64,000 bases of DNA from Lentzea californiensis (GCF_024648825.1 NZ_JANBBE010000007.1:1-64000); one strand, 5' to 3'; counted from the first letter of the stretch, positions 40,468 to 52,679 are shown. Program-made: numbers and translations. The notes: generated from the sequence alone by a model not told the origin.

Positions 40468-41811
40468 TCATTTCAGTGGCAGGCCGAGGTGCGGCCAGAG
40501 GAGAACGGCGCAGGCGAGCACGAGTGCGCCGGTGATCGGCGCCAGGACCGCGGAGAGCTTCAGCAGATCTCGCGGCTGGTAGGCGCCGGCGAAGAGGGCG
40601 ACCGGTTTCGCGGACGCCGTGGTGGTGTGGCAGAAACCGGCGGCCGCGGTGGAGGCGAACGCCAGGGCGGCGGGGTTCATGCCCGCGGCCGCGGCGAGCG
40701 GGATGACGATCGGCACCAGCACCGAGGAGCGGGCCGAGCGGGACTGGATGAGGAGGTGCGCGAGGAGGCTCACCGCGATCACGGTCGGCAGCAGGTGCGA
40801 CGGGCTGACCAGGGTGGCGAGGGTGTGGGCCGCGCCGGAGCTGACCAGGGCCGAGCCGAGCATCGTGGTGGCGGCCATGAACAGCAGGAGCGACCACGGG
40901 ATGTCGGCGAACGCGGCTTTGAGCGTCGTGGTGCCGAGGCGTGGCGCGGTGATGGCGACGGCTCCGGCGAGGGCGGTGACCTCGGGCGGGACGTGGTGCC
41001 AGGACTCGGTGAGCCACCCCGCGGAGACGACGCCGACGATGGCCAGGGAGGTGATCTCGGGCCTGGTGAGCTTGGAAAACTGTCGGTGCTGTCTGGGAGA
41101 ACTAGAACAGGGGTCCCCTGGGAGGGGACCCTCGCTCCGCGCTGCGAACCGGACCGTGGGCTCGTCGCTCGCGTCCAGCGGCCGAGCCTGGCCGGCCAAC
41201 GCCTCCGCGCGGTCCGCACGGGTCGTGAACAGCCACAACACCACCTCGGCTGTCACGTGCGCGCTGACCACGGCGAGCGGGAGCCCGAGCAGCATCCACT
41301 GCCCGAACCCGATCCCCTGTCCCGTCGCCTGCTCCAGCAACGCGCTGGTGATCAGGTGCGCCCCCGCCCCCACGAGCGTCGCCACCGCGGTCAGCAGGAT
41401 CACCGACGGGAACAGCACCCCGAGCGCCCGCGACACCCGCGCGTTCACCCGCAGAGCCCGGTGGACCGGCAGGGTCAGGGCGGCACGGCCCGAGGTGGAC
41501 GGCACGAAGAACGCCGTGAGCAGCAACGCGAACGCGGTCAGGTGCATCAGCCCGCGCACCGAACGGGCACGGCCCACCAGCGAGGTGGCCAGGCGCGCGG
41601 GCAGGCCCGACGCCGACACCCCGCCGGCCAGCACGAAGGCGGCGATGAGCAGCCACGTCGTGGAACCGCCCAGCACCGCCAGCGCCGAGGCGGGCAGGAC
41701 GCCGAACAGCAGCAGGGCCACGACGGCGGCCAGGGCGACGAACGTGTCGTCCAGCGGTGTGCACGTCCACAGCACCACCGCCACCGCGAAGACCACCAGC
41801 GTCAGGATCAC
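40468..41811 (-). CDS. SLC13/ArsB-NhaD superfamily anion permease
   Basis: This 447-aa protein has about 11 hydrophobic segments and the paired signatures FFVPSTSGRAALTLP and IQSRSARSSVLVPIVIPLA typical of DASS-type (SLC13) carboxylate transporters. It probably imports an organic acid used by the glycerate kinase encoded next. It starts at a GTG. Between the two halves the cytoplasmic loop (about residues 225-250) contains a hydrophilic stretch encoded by a perfect DNA hairpin at 41111-41131 that looks inserted in frame. A GATGAA-N6-TTCATC site lies 45 bp upstream of the start. Confidence 0.8.
   Translation of the reverse strand: MILTLVVFAVAVVLWTCTPLDDTFVALAAVVALLLFGVLPASALAVLGGSTTWLLIAAFVLAGGVSASGLPARLATSLVGRARSVRGLMHLTAFALLLTAFFVPSTSGRAALTLPVHRALRVNARVSRALGVLFPSVILLTAVATLVGAGAHLITSALLEQATGQGIGFGQWMLLGLPLAVVSAHVTAEVVLWLFTTRADRAEALAGQARPLDASDEPTVRFAARSEGPLPGDPCSSSPRQHRQFSKLTRPEITSLAIVGVVSAGWLTESWHHVPPEVTALAGAVAITAPRLGTTTLKAAFADIPWSLLLFMAATTMLGSALVSSGAAHTLATLVSPSHLLPTVIAVSLLAHLLIQSRSARSSVLVPIVIPLAAAAGMNPAALAFASTAAAGFCHTTTASAKPVALFAGAYQPRDLLKLSAVLAPITGALVLACAVLLWPHLGLPLK
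41111..41131. repeat. Perfect hairpin inside the permease gene
   Basis: GGGTCCCC and GGGGACCC flank a TGGGA loop: 8-bp arms, no mismatches. Adjacent sequence (CTGTCGGTGCTGTC and the following 25 bases, from about 41080) has lower codon bias than the rest of the gene and adds a run of Ser, Pro, Arg and Gln residues. This looks like a small palindromic element that has inserted in frame. Confidence 0.55.
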
Positions 41812-41855
41812 GAGAACGATCCTGCGCGGCCACCCTGACCCACAGGTGAGGCCCG

Positions 41856-41873
41856 GATGAAGGAGCTTTCATC
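41856..41873. promoter_or_regulatory. Inverted repeat GATGAA-N6-TTCATC upstream of the permease gene
   Basis: Six-base perfect arms with a 6-base spacer, 45 bp upstream of the permease start and touching the stop codon of the response regulator gene. The same arms and spacing occur at 44119-44136, upstream of the two-component operon. The likely binder is the OmpR-type regulator encoded between the two sites. Confidence 0.55.
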
Positions 41874-42526
41874 TACACCAAGCGGTACCCCATGCCGCGC
41901 ACCGTCTCCAGCCGCTCCGCGCCGACCTTGCGCCGCAACGACCGCACGTACACGTCGACCACGTTGGAGCCGGGGTCGAAGTCGTACCCCCACACGTGCG
42001 ACAGGATCTGCTCGCGCACCAGCACCTGCCCCGGATGCCGCAGGAACAGCTCCAGCAGGGCGAACTCACGGGCGGTGAGGTCGACCGAGCCGGACGGCAG
42101 CACGGCCTGGCGGGTGCGCAGGTCCAGCGACAGCGAACCGGCGGTGAGCACGGTCGCCTCGGGCACGCCGGGCGGGCGCAGGCGGAGCCGGACGCGCGCC
42201 AGCAGTTCCTCGAAGCGGAACGGCTTGGTCATGTAGTCGTCGGCGCCGCCGGACAACCCCGCCACGGTGTCGTGCACCGAGTCGCGGGCGGTCAGGATGA
42301 TCACCGGGGTGGCCACGCCCTGCTCGCGCAGGGCTTTCAGGACCGAGAAGCCGTCGAGGTCGGGCAGGCCGATGTCCAGCACCACCAGGTCGAACGAGGC
42401 GGCCCACGACAGCGCGTCCGCTCCGGACGCCACGACGGACGTGGTGAAGCCGTTGGCCCGCAGGCCTTTCTCCACGAACGAGGCGATGCGCGCCTCGTCC
42501 TCGACGATCAGGATCCGGCCGGTCAT
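41873..42526 (-). CDS. OmpR/PhoB-type response regulator
   Basis: This 217-aa protein has a receiver domain (acidic pair E10-D11 in ILIVEDE, phospho-acceptor D51 in VVLDIGLP, T79 region ILTARD, Lys in YMTKPF) and a C-terminal winged helix (LTAREFALLELFLRHPG and VDVYVRSLRRK). It is a DNA-binding transcription factor controlled by the kinase encoded upstream, whose ATG overlaps its own by 4 bp (ATGA). Candidate targets are the two GATGAA-N6-TTCATC sites. Confidence 0.93.
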   Translation of the reverse strand: MTGRILIVEDEARIASFVEKGLRANGFTTSVVASGADALSWAASFDLVVLDIGLPDLDGFSVLKALREQGVATPVIILTARDSVHDTVAGLSGGADDYMTKPFRFEELLARVRLRLRPPGVPEATVLTAGSLSLDLRTRQAVLPSGSVDLTAREFALLELFLRHPGQVLVREQILSHVWGYDFDPGSNVVDVYVRSLRRKVGAERLETVRGMGYRLV

Positions 42527-43842
42527 CGGGGCACCTCCACCACGAACGTCGCGCCCTCGCCCGCCACCGAGCTCACCCGCACCGCGCCTCCGTGCGCTTC
42601 GGCGATGGCTTTCACGATCGGCAGGCCGAGGCCGGTGGACCGCGAGAAGAGCAACGACTCGTCGCTCACACCTGGCCCCGTGTCGGCGATCCAGAAGGAG
42701 ACGACGGAGTCCACAGAGGATCCGAAGCGGATGGTCGCACCCGAGGTGGTGTGGCGGACGGCGTTCGAGGCGAGCTGCAGAACGGCCTGGGTGACGCGTT
42801 GCGGGTCCAGCACGGCCTCGCCTTCCGCGATCGAGTCGAGCACCCAGCGGCGGTCGCCGAGGGCACGCAGGTGGGCATCGATGTCGCTGGTGAGCTCCGG
42901 GAGGCTCACGGTGACGGGACGCAGGAAGTCCGGGCGTTCGGACTTGACGAGCAGCAGCAGGTCCTCGACCAGGCGGGCCATGCGGTCGAGCTCGTCGGTG
43001 CACAGCCGCACCACCTCGGCGCGTTCCTGCGGCGAGTCGCCGAGCAGTTCCAGGTGGCCGCGCACGATGGTGATCGGGGTGCGCAGCTCGTGGGAGGCGT
43101 CGTCGAGGAACTGGCGTTGCAGGCGGAACGAGCGGTCGAGGCGGTCGAGCATCGAGTTGAACTGCTTCGCCAGTGCCGCCACGTCGTCGTTGCCCGACAC
43201 CGGGATGCGGCGGGTGAGGTCGTCCTCGGTGATCTCGGCGGCGGCCTGGCGGACCACCCGGATCGGGGCGAGGACCACCCCGGCCACGAACCACGCGATC
43301 AGCGCGGCGATCAGCAGACCGGCCAGCGACACCAGCACCAGGACGCGCACCGTCGAGTGCACCGGCGCTCGCACGCCATCCTCGAAGTAGCCGGTGACGA
43401 ACCACATCTCCTGCGGCGCGACAGTGTGCACCTTCGCCCACCGGAACGGTCCGGCCGGGGTGGCCGCGACGCCCCACGGCGCACCGGAGGACGTGATCGC
43501 GCCCAGCACGGCGCGGTCGTGCTCCAGCGCGTAGGTCACCTCGGAGCGCTGCACCAGCACCCGGCCGGACAGCACGGCCAGGTGGAGCTCGTGCTCGTCG
43601 GGGTACTGCAGGCGCAGGTGGGACTCGGCGACGGCGCCGGCGTCACCGGCGTGGGTCTCCGCGTAGGCGCCGAACTCGGTGGTCTCCTGCTCCAGGGCCC
43701 GGTTGACGCGGTCGTCCACGTCGACGAGCAGCAGGCGCCACACCACGACCACGACGGTCGCGAGGACGAGCGTCATCAGGCCGAGGAGCCAGCACATGAT
43801 CTTCACGCGTGCGGGCACGTCAGTCGTCCTCGTCGTCGTCAT
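42523..43842 (-). CDS. Sensor histidine kinase
   Basis: This 439-aa membrane kinase has TM1 at about residues 12-38, an extracytoplasmic sensor region of about 125 residues, TM2 at about 165-190, and HAMP at 190-242. The dimerization region carries the phospho-acceptor H251 in ASHELRTP, and the ATPase domain has an N-box (LASNAVRHT), DTGPGVS and GLGLPIVKAI. All catalytic boxes are present. Its start overlaps the preceding small membrane protein gene by 23 bp. The signal is unknown; neighbours suggest an organic acid or carbohydrate cue. Confidence 0.93.
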   Translation of the reverse strand: MTTTRTTDVPARVKIMCWLLGLMTLVLATVVVVVWRLLLVDVDDRVNRALEQETTEFGAYAETHAGDAGAVAESHLRLQYPDEHELHLAVLSGRVLVQRSEVTYALEHDRAVLGAITSSGAPWGVAATPAGPFRWAKVHTVAPQEMWFVTGYFEDGVRAPVHSTVRVLVLVSLAGLLIAALIAWFVAGVVLAPIRVVRQAAAEITEDDLTRRIPVSGNDDVAALAKQFNSMLDRLDRSFRLQRQFLDDASHELRTPITIVRGHLELLGDSPQERAEVVRLCTDELDRMARLVEDLLLLVKSERPDFLRPVTVSLPELTSDIDAHLRALGDRRWVLDSIAEGEAVLDPQRVTQAVLQLASNAVRHTTSGATIRFGSSVDSVVSFWIADTGPGVSDESLLFSRSTGLGLPIVKAIAEAHGGAVRVSSVAGEGATFVVEVPR

Positions 43843-44110
43843 CGCCCGGCGGTGGCGGCGGCAGCACCGACCCCGGGGTGGGCAGCACCGGCCCCGGCGT
43901 GGGCACCACCGAGGAGGTCGCCGGCGGAGCGGAGCGTCCTATCCGCACTTCCGGCGTGCGCACGTCCGGTGGCACCGGCCGCACCACGGTCAGCACGAGC
44001 AGCACCGCCGCGAGCGCGCACGCCACGCTGAGCACGGCCACGAGGACCGTGCCGGTGCGGGCGGACGGCAGCATGCGACCGAGCCTGCCGTCCCTCGCGA
44101 AGTACCGCAT
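43820..44110 (-). CDS. Small single-pass membrane protein with Pro-rich, acidic tail
   Basis: This 96-aa protein has one membrane helix (about residues 20-43, TVLVAVLSVACALAAVLLVLTVV), then a Pro-rich segment and a terminal run of Asp/Glu (DDDDEDD). No family is recognised. It is the first gene of the two-component operon and overlaps the kinase gene by 23 bp. A periplasmic or surface accessory of the sensor is an inference from position. Confidence 0.6.
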   Translation of the reverse strand: MRYFARDGRLGRMLPSARTGTVLVAVLSVACALAAVLLVLTVVRPVPPDVRTPEVRIGRSAPPATSSVVPTPGPVLPTPGSVLPPPPPGDDDDEDD

Positions 44111-44117
44111 GAGACCA

Positions 44118-44137
44118 AGATGAAGATCTCTTCATCT
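44118..44137. promoter_or_regulatory. Near-perfect 20-bp palindrome, probable response-regulator site
   Basis: AGATGAAGA-TC-TCTTCATCT: 9-bp perfect arms and a 2-base centre. It lies 8 bp upstream of the first gene of the two-component operon and about 93 bp upstream of the divergent GH97 gene. It contains the GATGAA-N6-TTCATC motif also seen at 41856-41873. Confidence 0.6.
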
Positions 44138-44229
44138 GTCCGCAAATCGACTGATAACCATCAGCCCCTTGACCGGGAACGAGCGGACCAACACGATGAG
44201 AGCGGTCCCACACCCAGGAGCTGACAACG

Positions 44230-46775
44230 ATGTCACGACTGCTCGTACTCGTGCTCGCCCTGCTGTTGCCCGCCGTGCCCGCCACGGCCGCGCCGACCGG
44301 CTGGACTGTGGCCGGACCGGGCCAGGTCACCGCGAGACTGTCTCTGAACAGCGGAAATCTGACCCTGGACGTGAGCAGGCAGGGCAGAACCGTACTCAGG
44401 CCGGCGCGCGTCGGCCTCACCACGACCACCGCGGATCTCACCGAGGGCCTGACGTTCACGGGGCGCAGTGACCGCGTTGTCATCGATCACTACACGATGC
44501 CCCACGGCAAACGGCTGCACCGTTCCGCCCGCATGACCGAGGCGAAGTTCGGCTTCCGCAACGCCGCCGGCAGCTTCGACCTGGTCGTGCGCGCCGCGGC
44601 GGACGGCGTCGCCTACCGATACGTGCTGCCCGCGCCGGCGACGGTCACGGCGGAGGCGTCCGCCTTCAGCGTCGCCGCCGACTCGAAGGCGTGGCTGCTC
44701 CCCTACAACGCCTGGTACGAGGCCAACCGCGTGCGCACGACCGCGGGTGAGGCCACCGGCGACTTCGGCTACCCGTCGTTGTTCCAGACGGGGCAGGACT
44801 TCGCGCTGCTCACCGAATCCGATGTGGACGGCAGGTACGCGGGCAGCAGGCTGCGCAAGAGCGGCGACGGCTTCCAGGTCGTGCTGGCCGACGCGCAGGT
44901 CACCTCGACCGGCACGACCCCGTGGCGCACCGCGATCGTCGGCGACCTGGGCACCGTGAGCACGTCCACCCTCGTGGACGACCTGGCGAGCCCGGCGAAG
45001 TTCGCGGACGTGAGCTGGGTCAAGCCGGGCAAGGTCGCGTGGTCGTGGCTGAGCGAGCACTCCAGCCCCAGCGACTTCGCGCGGCAGAAGCAGTACGTCG
45101 ACTTCGCCGCCCGCAACGGCTGGGAGTACGCGCTGGTCGACGAGGGCTGGAGCGCCGCGTGGGTACCGGAGCTCATCCGCTACGCCCGCGCGCAGGGCGT
45201 GGAGATCCTGCTGTGGCTGCACTGGAGCGATCTCGACACCGCCCAGGAACGCGACACCGTGCTGCCCAGGATCAAGCAGTGGGGCGCGAAGGGCGTGAAG
45301 CTCGACTTCATGGAGTCCGACTCGCAGGACCGTTACCGCTGGTACGACGCGGTGCTGCAGAAGACGGCCGGCCTGAAGCTGATGGTCAACTTCCACGGTT
45401 CCACCATCCCGCACGGCCTGGCGCGCACGTGGCCGCACGTGCTCACGATGGAGGCCGTGCGCGGCGCCGAGAACTACCCGCCCGCCGCGAACAACCCCGT
45501 GCAGTTCTTCACCCGCAACGTCGCCGGCTCGATGGACTACACGCCCGTGTCGCTCGAAGTCGGCACGAAGGAGGCGTCGATCGCGCACGAGGTCGCGCTG
45601 CCGGTCGTCTACGAGTCGGGCTGGACGCACTTCGCGGACAAACCCGAGGCCTACGAACGGCACCCGCAGGCGTTGCGCTACCTCGACCAGGTCCCGACGG
45701 TCTGGAACGAGACCCGGCTGCTCGACGGCGACCCGGACTCGCACGCGGTGGTCGCGCGTCGCAACGGAGACAGGTGGTTCGTCGGCGGCATCGCCACCCA
45801 GGAGCGCACGCTGCGGGCGCCGTTGAGCTTCCTCGGCGGCGGGCAGTGGCTGGTCGAGACCGTCCGCGACCCCGCCACCAGGGCCGACGTCGTGCGCGAC
45901 ACGCAGGTCCTGCGCAACACCGACACCCTGAGCGTGCCCGCGAAGCGCAACGGGGGGTTCGCGGCGGTCGTCTGCCGCTACCGGCCCGGCCTGCGGACGT
46001 GCGACCAGCCGATCCGGCAGGTCCCGAAGACCACGCTGACCGTCGAGCCCGCCGGCACGACCGACACCCCGCCGGGTACGGCGATCGAGGTCTCCGGCAC
46101 GTTGAGCAACGGGGACGAGGAGATCCGCGACGTCAAGCTGACGGCGACCGCCCCCGACGGCTGGTCCGTCACGGGCGCCGCGGTCCAGCGCCGCTCGCTC
46201 GCGCCGGGCGAGTCGATCAGCGGGCGCTGGCGGCTCACCGCCGGAACGCGGGTCGGCCCGGTGGACCTGCCGGTCGTCGCCACCTTCGGTTCCGGTGTGC
46301 ACGTCGAGCAGGCCGTCAAGGCGTTCGTGCCTCCTCCGGCACCGGCGAACGGCGCGCAGGTCAGCGATCTGCCGTTCATGAGCGAGACCAACGGCTGGGG
46401 CCCGGTCGAACGGGACAGGTCCAACGGTGAGAACACCGGCGGTGACGGCGCGGCGTTGTCCATCGGCGGCGTCACCTACGCCAAGGGCCTCGGCACGCAC
46501 GCGCCGTCCGAGGTCTCGGTCTACCTGGGCCGTGGCTGCGAACGCCTCGCGGCGAAGATCGGCCTCGACGACGAGACCGAACAGCCCGGCTCGGTGGTGT
46601 TCCAGGTGTTCGGCGACGACAAACCCCTGTACGACAGCGGGGTCATCAGCGGCAAGGGCGCGGCGGTGCCGATCGACGTCGACGTCAGCGGCGTCCGGAT
46701 GCTCAGCCTCCGCGTCACCGACGGCGGCGACGGCCGCAACTTCGACCACGCCGACTGGGCGGAGGCAGCCCTGAC

Positions 46776-46782
<7 letters not shown>
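44230..46782 (+). CDS. Secreted GH97 glycoside hydrolase with NEW3 and NPCBM domains
   Basis: This 850-aa protein has a Sec signal peptide (residues 1-20, cut after ATAA). It is followed by the GH97 N-terminal beta-domain (about 25-250), the catalytic barrel (about 260-510), a GH97 C-terminal domain (to about 600), a NEW3-type beta-sandwich (about 610-700) and an NPCBM carbohydrate-binding module (about 715-850). In the barrel, VKLDFMESD provides an Asp (D359) and TMEAVRGAE a Glu (E408). An Asp at this place fits the retaining (alpha-galactosidase-like) subgroup, whereas inverting GH97 alpha-glucosidases use Glu. The substrate is probably an alpha-galactoside, but this is inference. AGGAG precedes the ATG. 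Its last 7 bases overlap the next gene. Confidence 0.9.
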
Positions 46783-49643
<2,861 letters not shown>

Positions 49644-49679
49644 CGGGTTTAGGCGGCATTCGGTCGGCAACCCACAGTC

Positions 49680-50429
49680 ATGTTCGACGGGTTGCGATCC
49701 GCCACACGTGAGAGCGTGGTGAGGGCGGTGTGGGACGTGCCGAGGCTGCTGCGCCACCCGGTGTGGCGGAGCGTGGAACCGCACCAGGGCAACGGACTCG
49801 GCGTCGTGCTCGTGCCGGGTTTCGGCGCGGGTGAGGCCAGTCTGTCTCCCGCGTCGTGGTGGCTGCACGCCCGCGGGTACCGTCCGGCCCGTTCAGGAGT
49901 CGGGTTCACCGTCGGCTGCACCACGGAGCTGTTGACGAAACTGGTGCACAGCACCGAGAAGCACGCCGAGCTCACCGGCCGCCGGGTGGTGCTGCTCGGC
50001 CAGAGCCGCGGCGGCTGGCTCGCGCGGCTGGTCGCCGCCCGGCGTCCCGATCTCGTGCAGGGCCTCGTGATGCTGGCCAGCCCCGTGCTCGACCCGTTGG
50101 GCGCGCATCCCAGCGTCCTGCGCGTCGCCCGGCTGCTGGCCCGCCTCGCCGCCGCGGGTGTGCCGGGTCTGCTCGACGACGACTGCCTGAGCGGGCCGTG
50201 CTTCGACGAGCACATCAAGGCGCTCGCGGAACCGTTGCAGGTCCCCGCGATCTCCATCTTCTCGCGCCTGGACGGCGTTGTGCCGTGGGAGCTGTGCCAG
50301 GACCCGTACGCGGAATGCGTCGAGGTGAGCAGCACGCACACCGGCATGGGGTTCGACCCGCACGTCTACGAGGTGCTCGGCCCGCGGCTCGCGGCCTGGG
50401 CACGGCGGGACGCCGGGGTCAACGCGTGA
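49680..50429 (+). CDS. Alpha/beta hydrolase
   Basis: This 249-aa protein has a nucleophile elbow GQSRGG (S109), an oxyanion-type VLVPGFGAG near residue 45 and a late His in SSTHTGMGF. The acidic member is probably the Asp in SRLDGVVPW. It looks like a small lipase or esterase; there is no signal peptide and the substrate is unknown. It ends 11 bp inside the convergent phosphodiesterase gene. Confidence 0.8.
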   Translation: MFDGLRSATRESVVRAVWDVPRLLRHPVWRSVEPHQGNGLGVVLVPGFGAGEASLSPASWWLHARGYRPARSGVGFTVGCTTELLTKLVHSTEKHAELTGRRVVLLGQSRGGWLARLVAARRPDLVQGLVMLASPVLDPLGAHPSVLRVARLLARLAAAGVPGLLDDDCLSGPCFDEHIKALAEPLQVPAISIFSRLDGVVPWELCQDPYAECVEVSSTHTGMGFDPHVYEVLGPRLAAWARRDAGVNA

Positions 50430-50922
50430 CCGGCACGATCCGGGCGTCGAGCAGCACGCCGTCCTCGATCTGCAGGAGCCCGATCGTGCCGTGCGGCTGA
50501 CGCCGTTTGTCCGTGGGCGAGCCGGGGTTGAACACGCGGACGCCGTCCTCCTGCTCGTCCCACGGGATGTGCGAGTGCCCGAACACGACGAGCCGCGCGG
50601 CGGGGAACCGGCGGCGCATCCTCGCCATCCGGCCGGTCTTCTGGCCGCTGTCGTGGATCATCGCGAACGGCAGGCCCTCGATGTCGGACTCGACCACGTC
50701 CGGCGCGCCCCACGCCACCACGTCCGGCCCGTCGTTGTTGCCGCACACGGCGATGACGGGCGCGTACTGCGCCAGCTCGTCGAGCACGGGAGCGACGCAG
50801 ACGTCCCCGCCGTGCAGGATCAGGTCGGCTGACCGCAAGTGCTCGGCCACGGCCGGTGGGCACCGCTTCCAGAACCGCGGCGCGTGGGTGTCGGACAGCA
50901 CCACGACTCTCACGCCCGTCAC
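50419..50922 (-). CDS. YfcE/MJ0936-type metallophosphoesterase
   Basis: This 167-aa protein carries all metal-binding motifs of the family in order: LSDTHAPR, LHGGDV, GNND, HDSG and FGHSHIP, then NPGSP. YfcE-like enzymes hydrolyse phosphodiesters with Mn2+ in the cytosol; the physiological substrate is unknown. It is divergent from the Ku gene, with 68 bp between starts. Confidence 0.9.
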   Translation of the reverse strand: MTGVRVVVLSDTHAPRFWKRCPPAVAEHLRSADLILHGGDVCVAPVLDELAQYAPVIAVCGNNDGPDVVAWGAPDVVESDIEGLPFAMIHDSGQKTGRMARMRRRFPAARLVVFGHSHIPWDEQEDGVRVFNPGSPTDKRRQPHGTIGLLQIEDGVLLDARIVPVTR

Positions 50923-50990
50923 GGTAGCAAGAGCGAGTGACGAAAGCCGATCGACGAGTAACCACGGCGTGTGGTGGGTACTTGACCTGC

Positions 50991-51794
50991 ATGGCGAGGG
51001 CGATCTGGAGCGGTTCTGTCAGTTTTGGACTCGTGAGCATCCCGGTGGAGCTGTACAGCGCCACCGAGGACCACACCGTGCACTTCAACCAGTTCCAGCG
51101 CGGCACGTCCGACCGCATCCGGTACAAGCGCGTCAACGAGCGCACCGGCCGTGAGGTCCCCTACGACAAGATCGTGAAGGGGCACGAGGTCGAGAACGGC
51201 GAGTACGTGGTCGTGGAGCCCGAGGAACTGGACGAGATCGCGCCGGGCCGCAGCCGCACCCTCGACATCGAGGCGTTCGTCGACATCGACGAGATCGACC
51301 CGGTGCACTTCCAGAAGACGTACTGGCTCGGGCCGGCCAAGCCCGAGTTCTCCCGCCCGTACCTGCTGCTGGCGCGGGCGATGAAGAAGACGAACCGCGC
51401 GGGCATCGCGATGTTCGTCATGCGCGGCAAGCAGTACCTGACCGCGCTCACCGAGGACAACGGCATCCTGGCGGTGCACACGCTGTTCTTCGCGGACGAG
51501 ATCCGCAAGCCGAAGGACGTGCTGGACGTGACGCCGGAGGGCCGGGCGCCACGCGGCAAGGAGCTCGACATGGCGGTGTCGCTGGTCGAGTCCATGGCCG
51601 ACGACTGGCGGCCCAAGGACTACCGCGACACCTACACCGAGCGGGTCAACAAGCTGATCAAGGCCAAGCAGAAGGGCCGCAAGGTCAAGGTCGAGGACGA
51701 GCCCGCGGAGGCCACCGGCGTCGTGGACCTCATGGAGGCGTTGCAGCGCAGCGTCGAGGCGAGCAAGAAGAAGCGCGGCAAGAAGGTCAGCTGA
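50991..51794 (+). CDS. ku: Ku, non-homologous end-joining protein
   Basis: This 267-aa protein starts MARAIWSGSVSFGLVSIPVELY, the standard bacterial Ku opening, with YKRV-ER-GREVPYDKIVKG and KTYWLGP following. Bacterial Ku is a homodimeric ring that holds broken DNA ends and recruits LigD. The tail is Lys-rich (SKKKRGKK), as in Ku proteins with an extended DNA-binding C-terminus. The ATG at 50991 is set by homology; no strong ribosome site is visible. LigD is not in the window. It overlaps the end of the convergent phosphatase gene by 8 bp. Confidence 0.95.
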   Translation: MARAIWSGSVSFGLVSIPVELYSATEDHTVHFNQFQRGTSDRIRYKRVNERTGREVPYDKIVKGHEVENGEYVVVEPEELDEIAPGRSRTLDIEAFVDIDEIDPVHFQKTYWLGPAKPEFSRPYLLLARAMKKTNRAGIAMFVMRGKQYLTALTEDNGILAVHTLFFADEIRKPKDVLDVTPEGRAPRGKELDMAVSLVESMADDWRPKDYRDTYTERVNKLIKAKQKGRKVKVEDEPAEATGVVDLMEALQRSVEASKKKRGKKVS

Positions 51795-52446
51795 CCACGA
51801 GCGCCGTCGCGTTGTCGGTGCCGCGGGCGTACAGGGCCGCACGCACCAGACGCTCCGCCGTGGCGTGCCCCGACATGATCGCCTCGATCCCGTTGTGCCC
51901 CAACGGCCCGTAGACACCGTCGGACACGAGAGCGAGCCGGGCAGCCCGTGTCGCCGCACGGCCGATGTTCTCCGGTGTCGCGTGGCGGACGGTGTTGGTG
52001 ACGACGTGTTCCAGCCGCGGTTCGGGCTTGATGCCGCGCTCGCGGAAGTACTCGGCGACCGTGTGGTCGGTGGTGAGCTGGACGAGGTCCGAGCCGTCGG
52101 AGGCGTACGCGCGGGCGTCGCCTGCCCACGCCACGGTGAAACCGCCGTCCGGGCGGGCCGTGGCCACGACGATCACGGCGTCACCCGAGTGCACCTGCAG
52201 GGCGTCGCGGGCGGCGAGGATCGCGGCGACCGGGTCGGTCAGCAACGCCGCGGCACGTGCGGCGGCCCACGCGGCTTCGGCGGCGGCCGCGGAGTCACCC
52301 ACTCCGTCGGCGACCACGAACGTGCGGCGGCCCACGGCGAAGGCATCGGCGTTGTATCTGCGCGGTCCACGCTCTGACGTGTGGGTCACGGTGAGCGCGG
52401 TGCCCAGCGGAACCGTGTCCAGTGGCCTGGTGTGATCGATCAGCAT
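51787..52446 (-). CDS. PP2C-family protein phosphatase
   Basis: This 219-aa protein has motifs of metal-dependent Ser/Thr phosphatases: TSERGPRRYNADA near the start, VVADGVGD (metal-binding Asp), VAWAGDARAY, LTTDHTVAE, LALVSDGVY and GTDNATALVV. It is a compact catalytic domain with no membrane segment, so cytosolic. The partner kinase is not in the window. Confidence 0.85.
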   Translation of the reverse strand: MLIDHTRPLDTVPLGTALTVTHTSERGPRRYNADAFAVGRRTFVVADGVGDSAAAAEAAWAAARAAALLTDPVAAILAARDALQVHSGDAVIVVATARPDGGFTVAWAGDARAYASDGSDLVQLTTDHTVAEYFRERGIKPEPRLEHVVTNTVRHATPENIGRAATRAARLALVSDGVYGPLGHNGIEAIMSGHATAERLVRAALYARGTDNATALVVS

Positions 52447-52679
52447 GGCGGACCTCCCTGACCTCCACTAAGCCCTGCGCGCCTGAGAGTCTGCTGTCAG
52501 GACCCTGAGAAGTTCTCTAGTGGTGTGGCTTGGAAGGTTGCCGGGGGAATGTGCGGTCAGACGGGTGCATCGTGGTGCCGCCCCCACGTCCTCGTACTGG
52601 TCGTACGGGGGCGTGGGGGCGGCGCCGCGAGGCGCCCTGCTGAGCGTGGATTACCTCGCCAACGTTCCGAGTCGCGCCA
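52447..52679. other. Intergenic region with two strong hairpins
   Basis: There is no gene in this region. It contains a long hairpin at 52578-52622 and a short one, GGCGCC-GCGA-GGCGCC, at 52621-52636. It lies between the start of the phosphatase gene and the end of the WYL regulator gene, so the hairpins may terminate transcription of the latter. Confidence 0.6.
52578..52622. terminator. 45-base hairpin, candidate terminator or interspersed repeat
   Basis: Arms of 20 bases (outer part CCGCCCCCACG with CGTGGGGGCGG, inner part CGTAC with GTACG) pair with only two G-T wobbles around the loop TGGTC. There is no T-tract, as is common for actinobacterial terminators. It lies 58 bp downstream of the WYL regulator stop codon. 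Confidence 0.5.
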
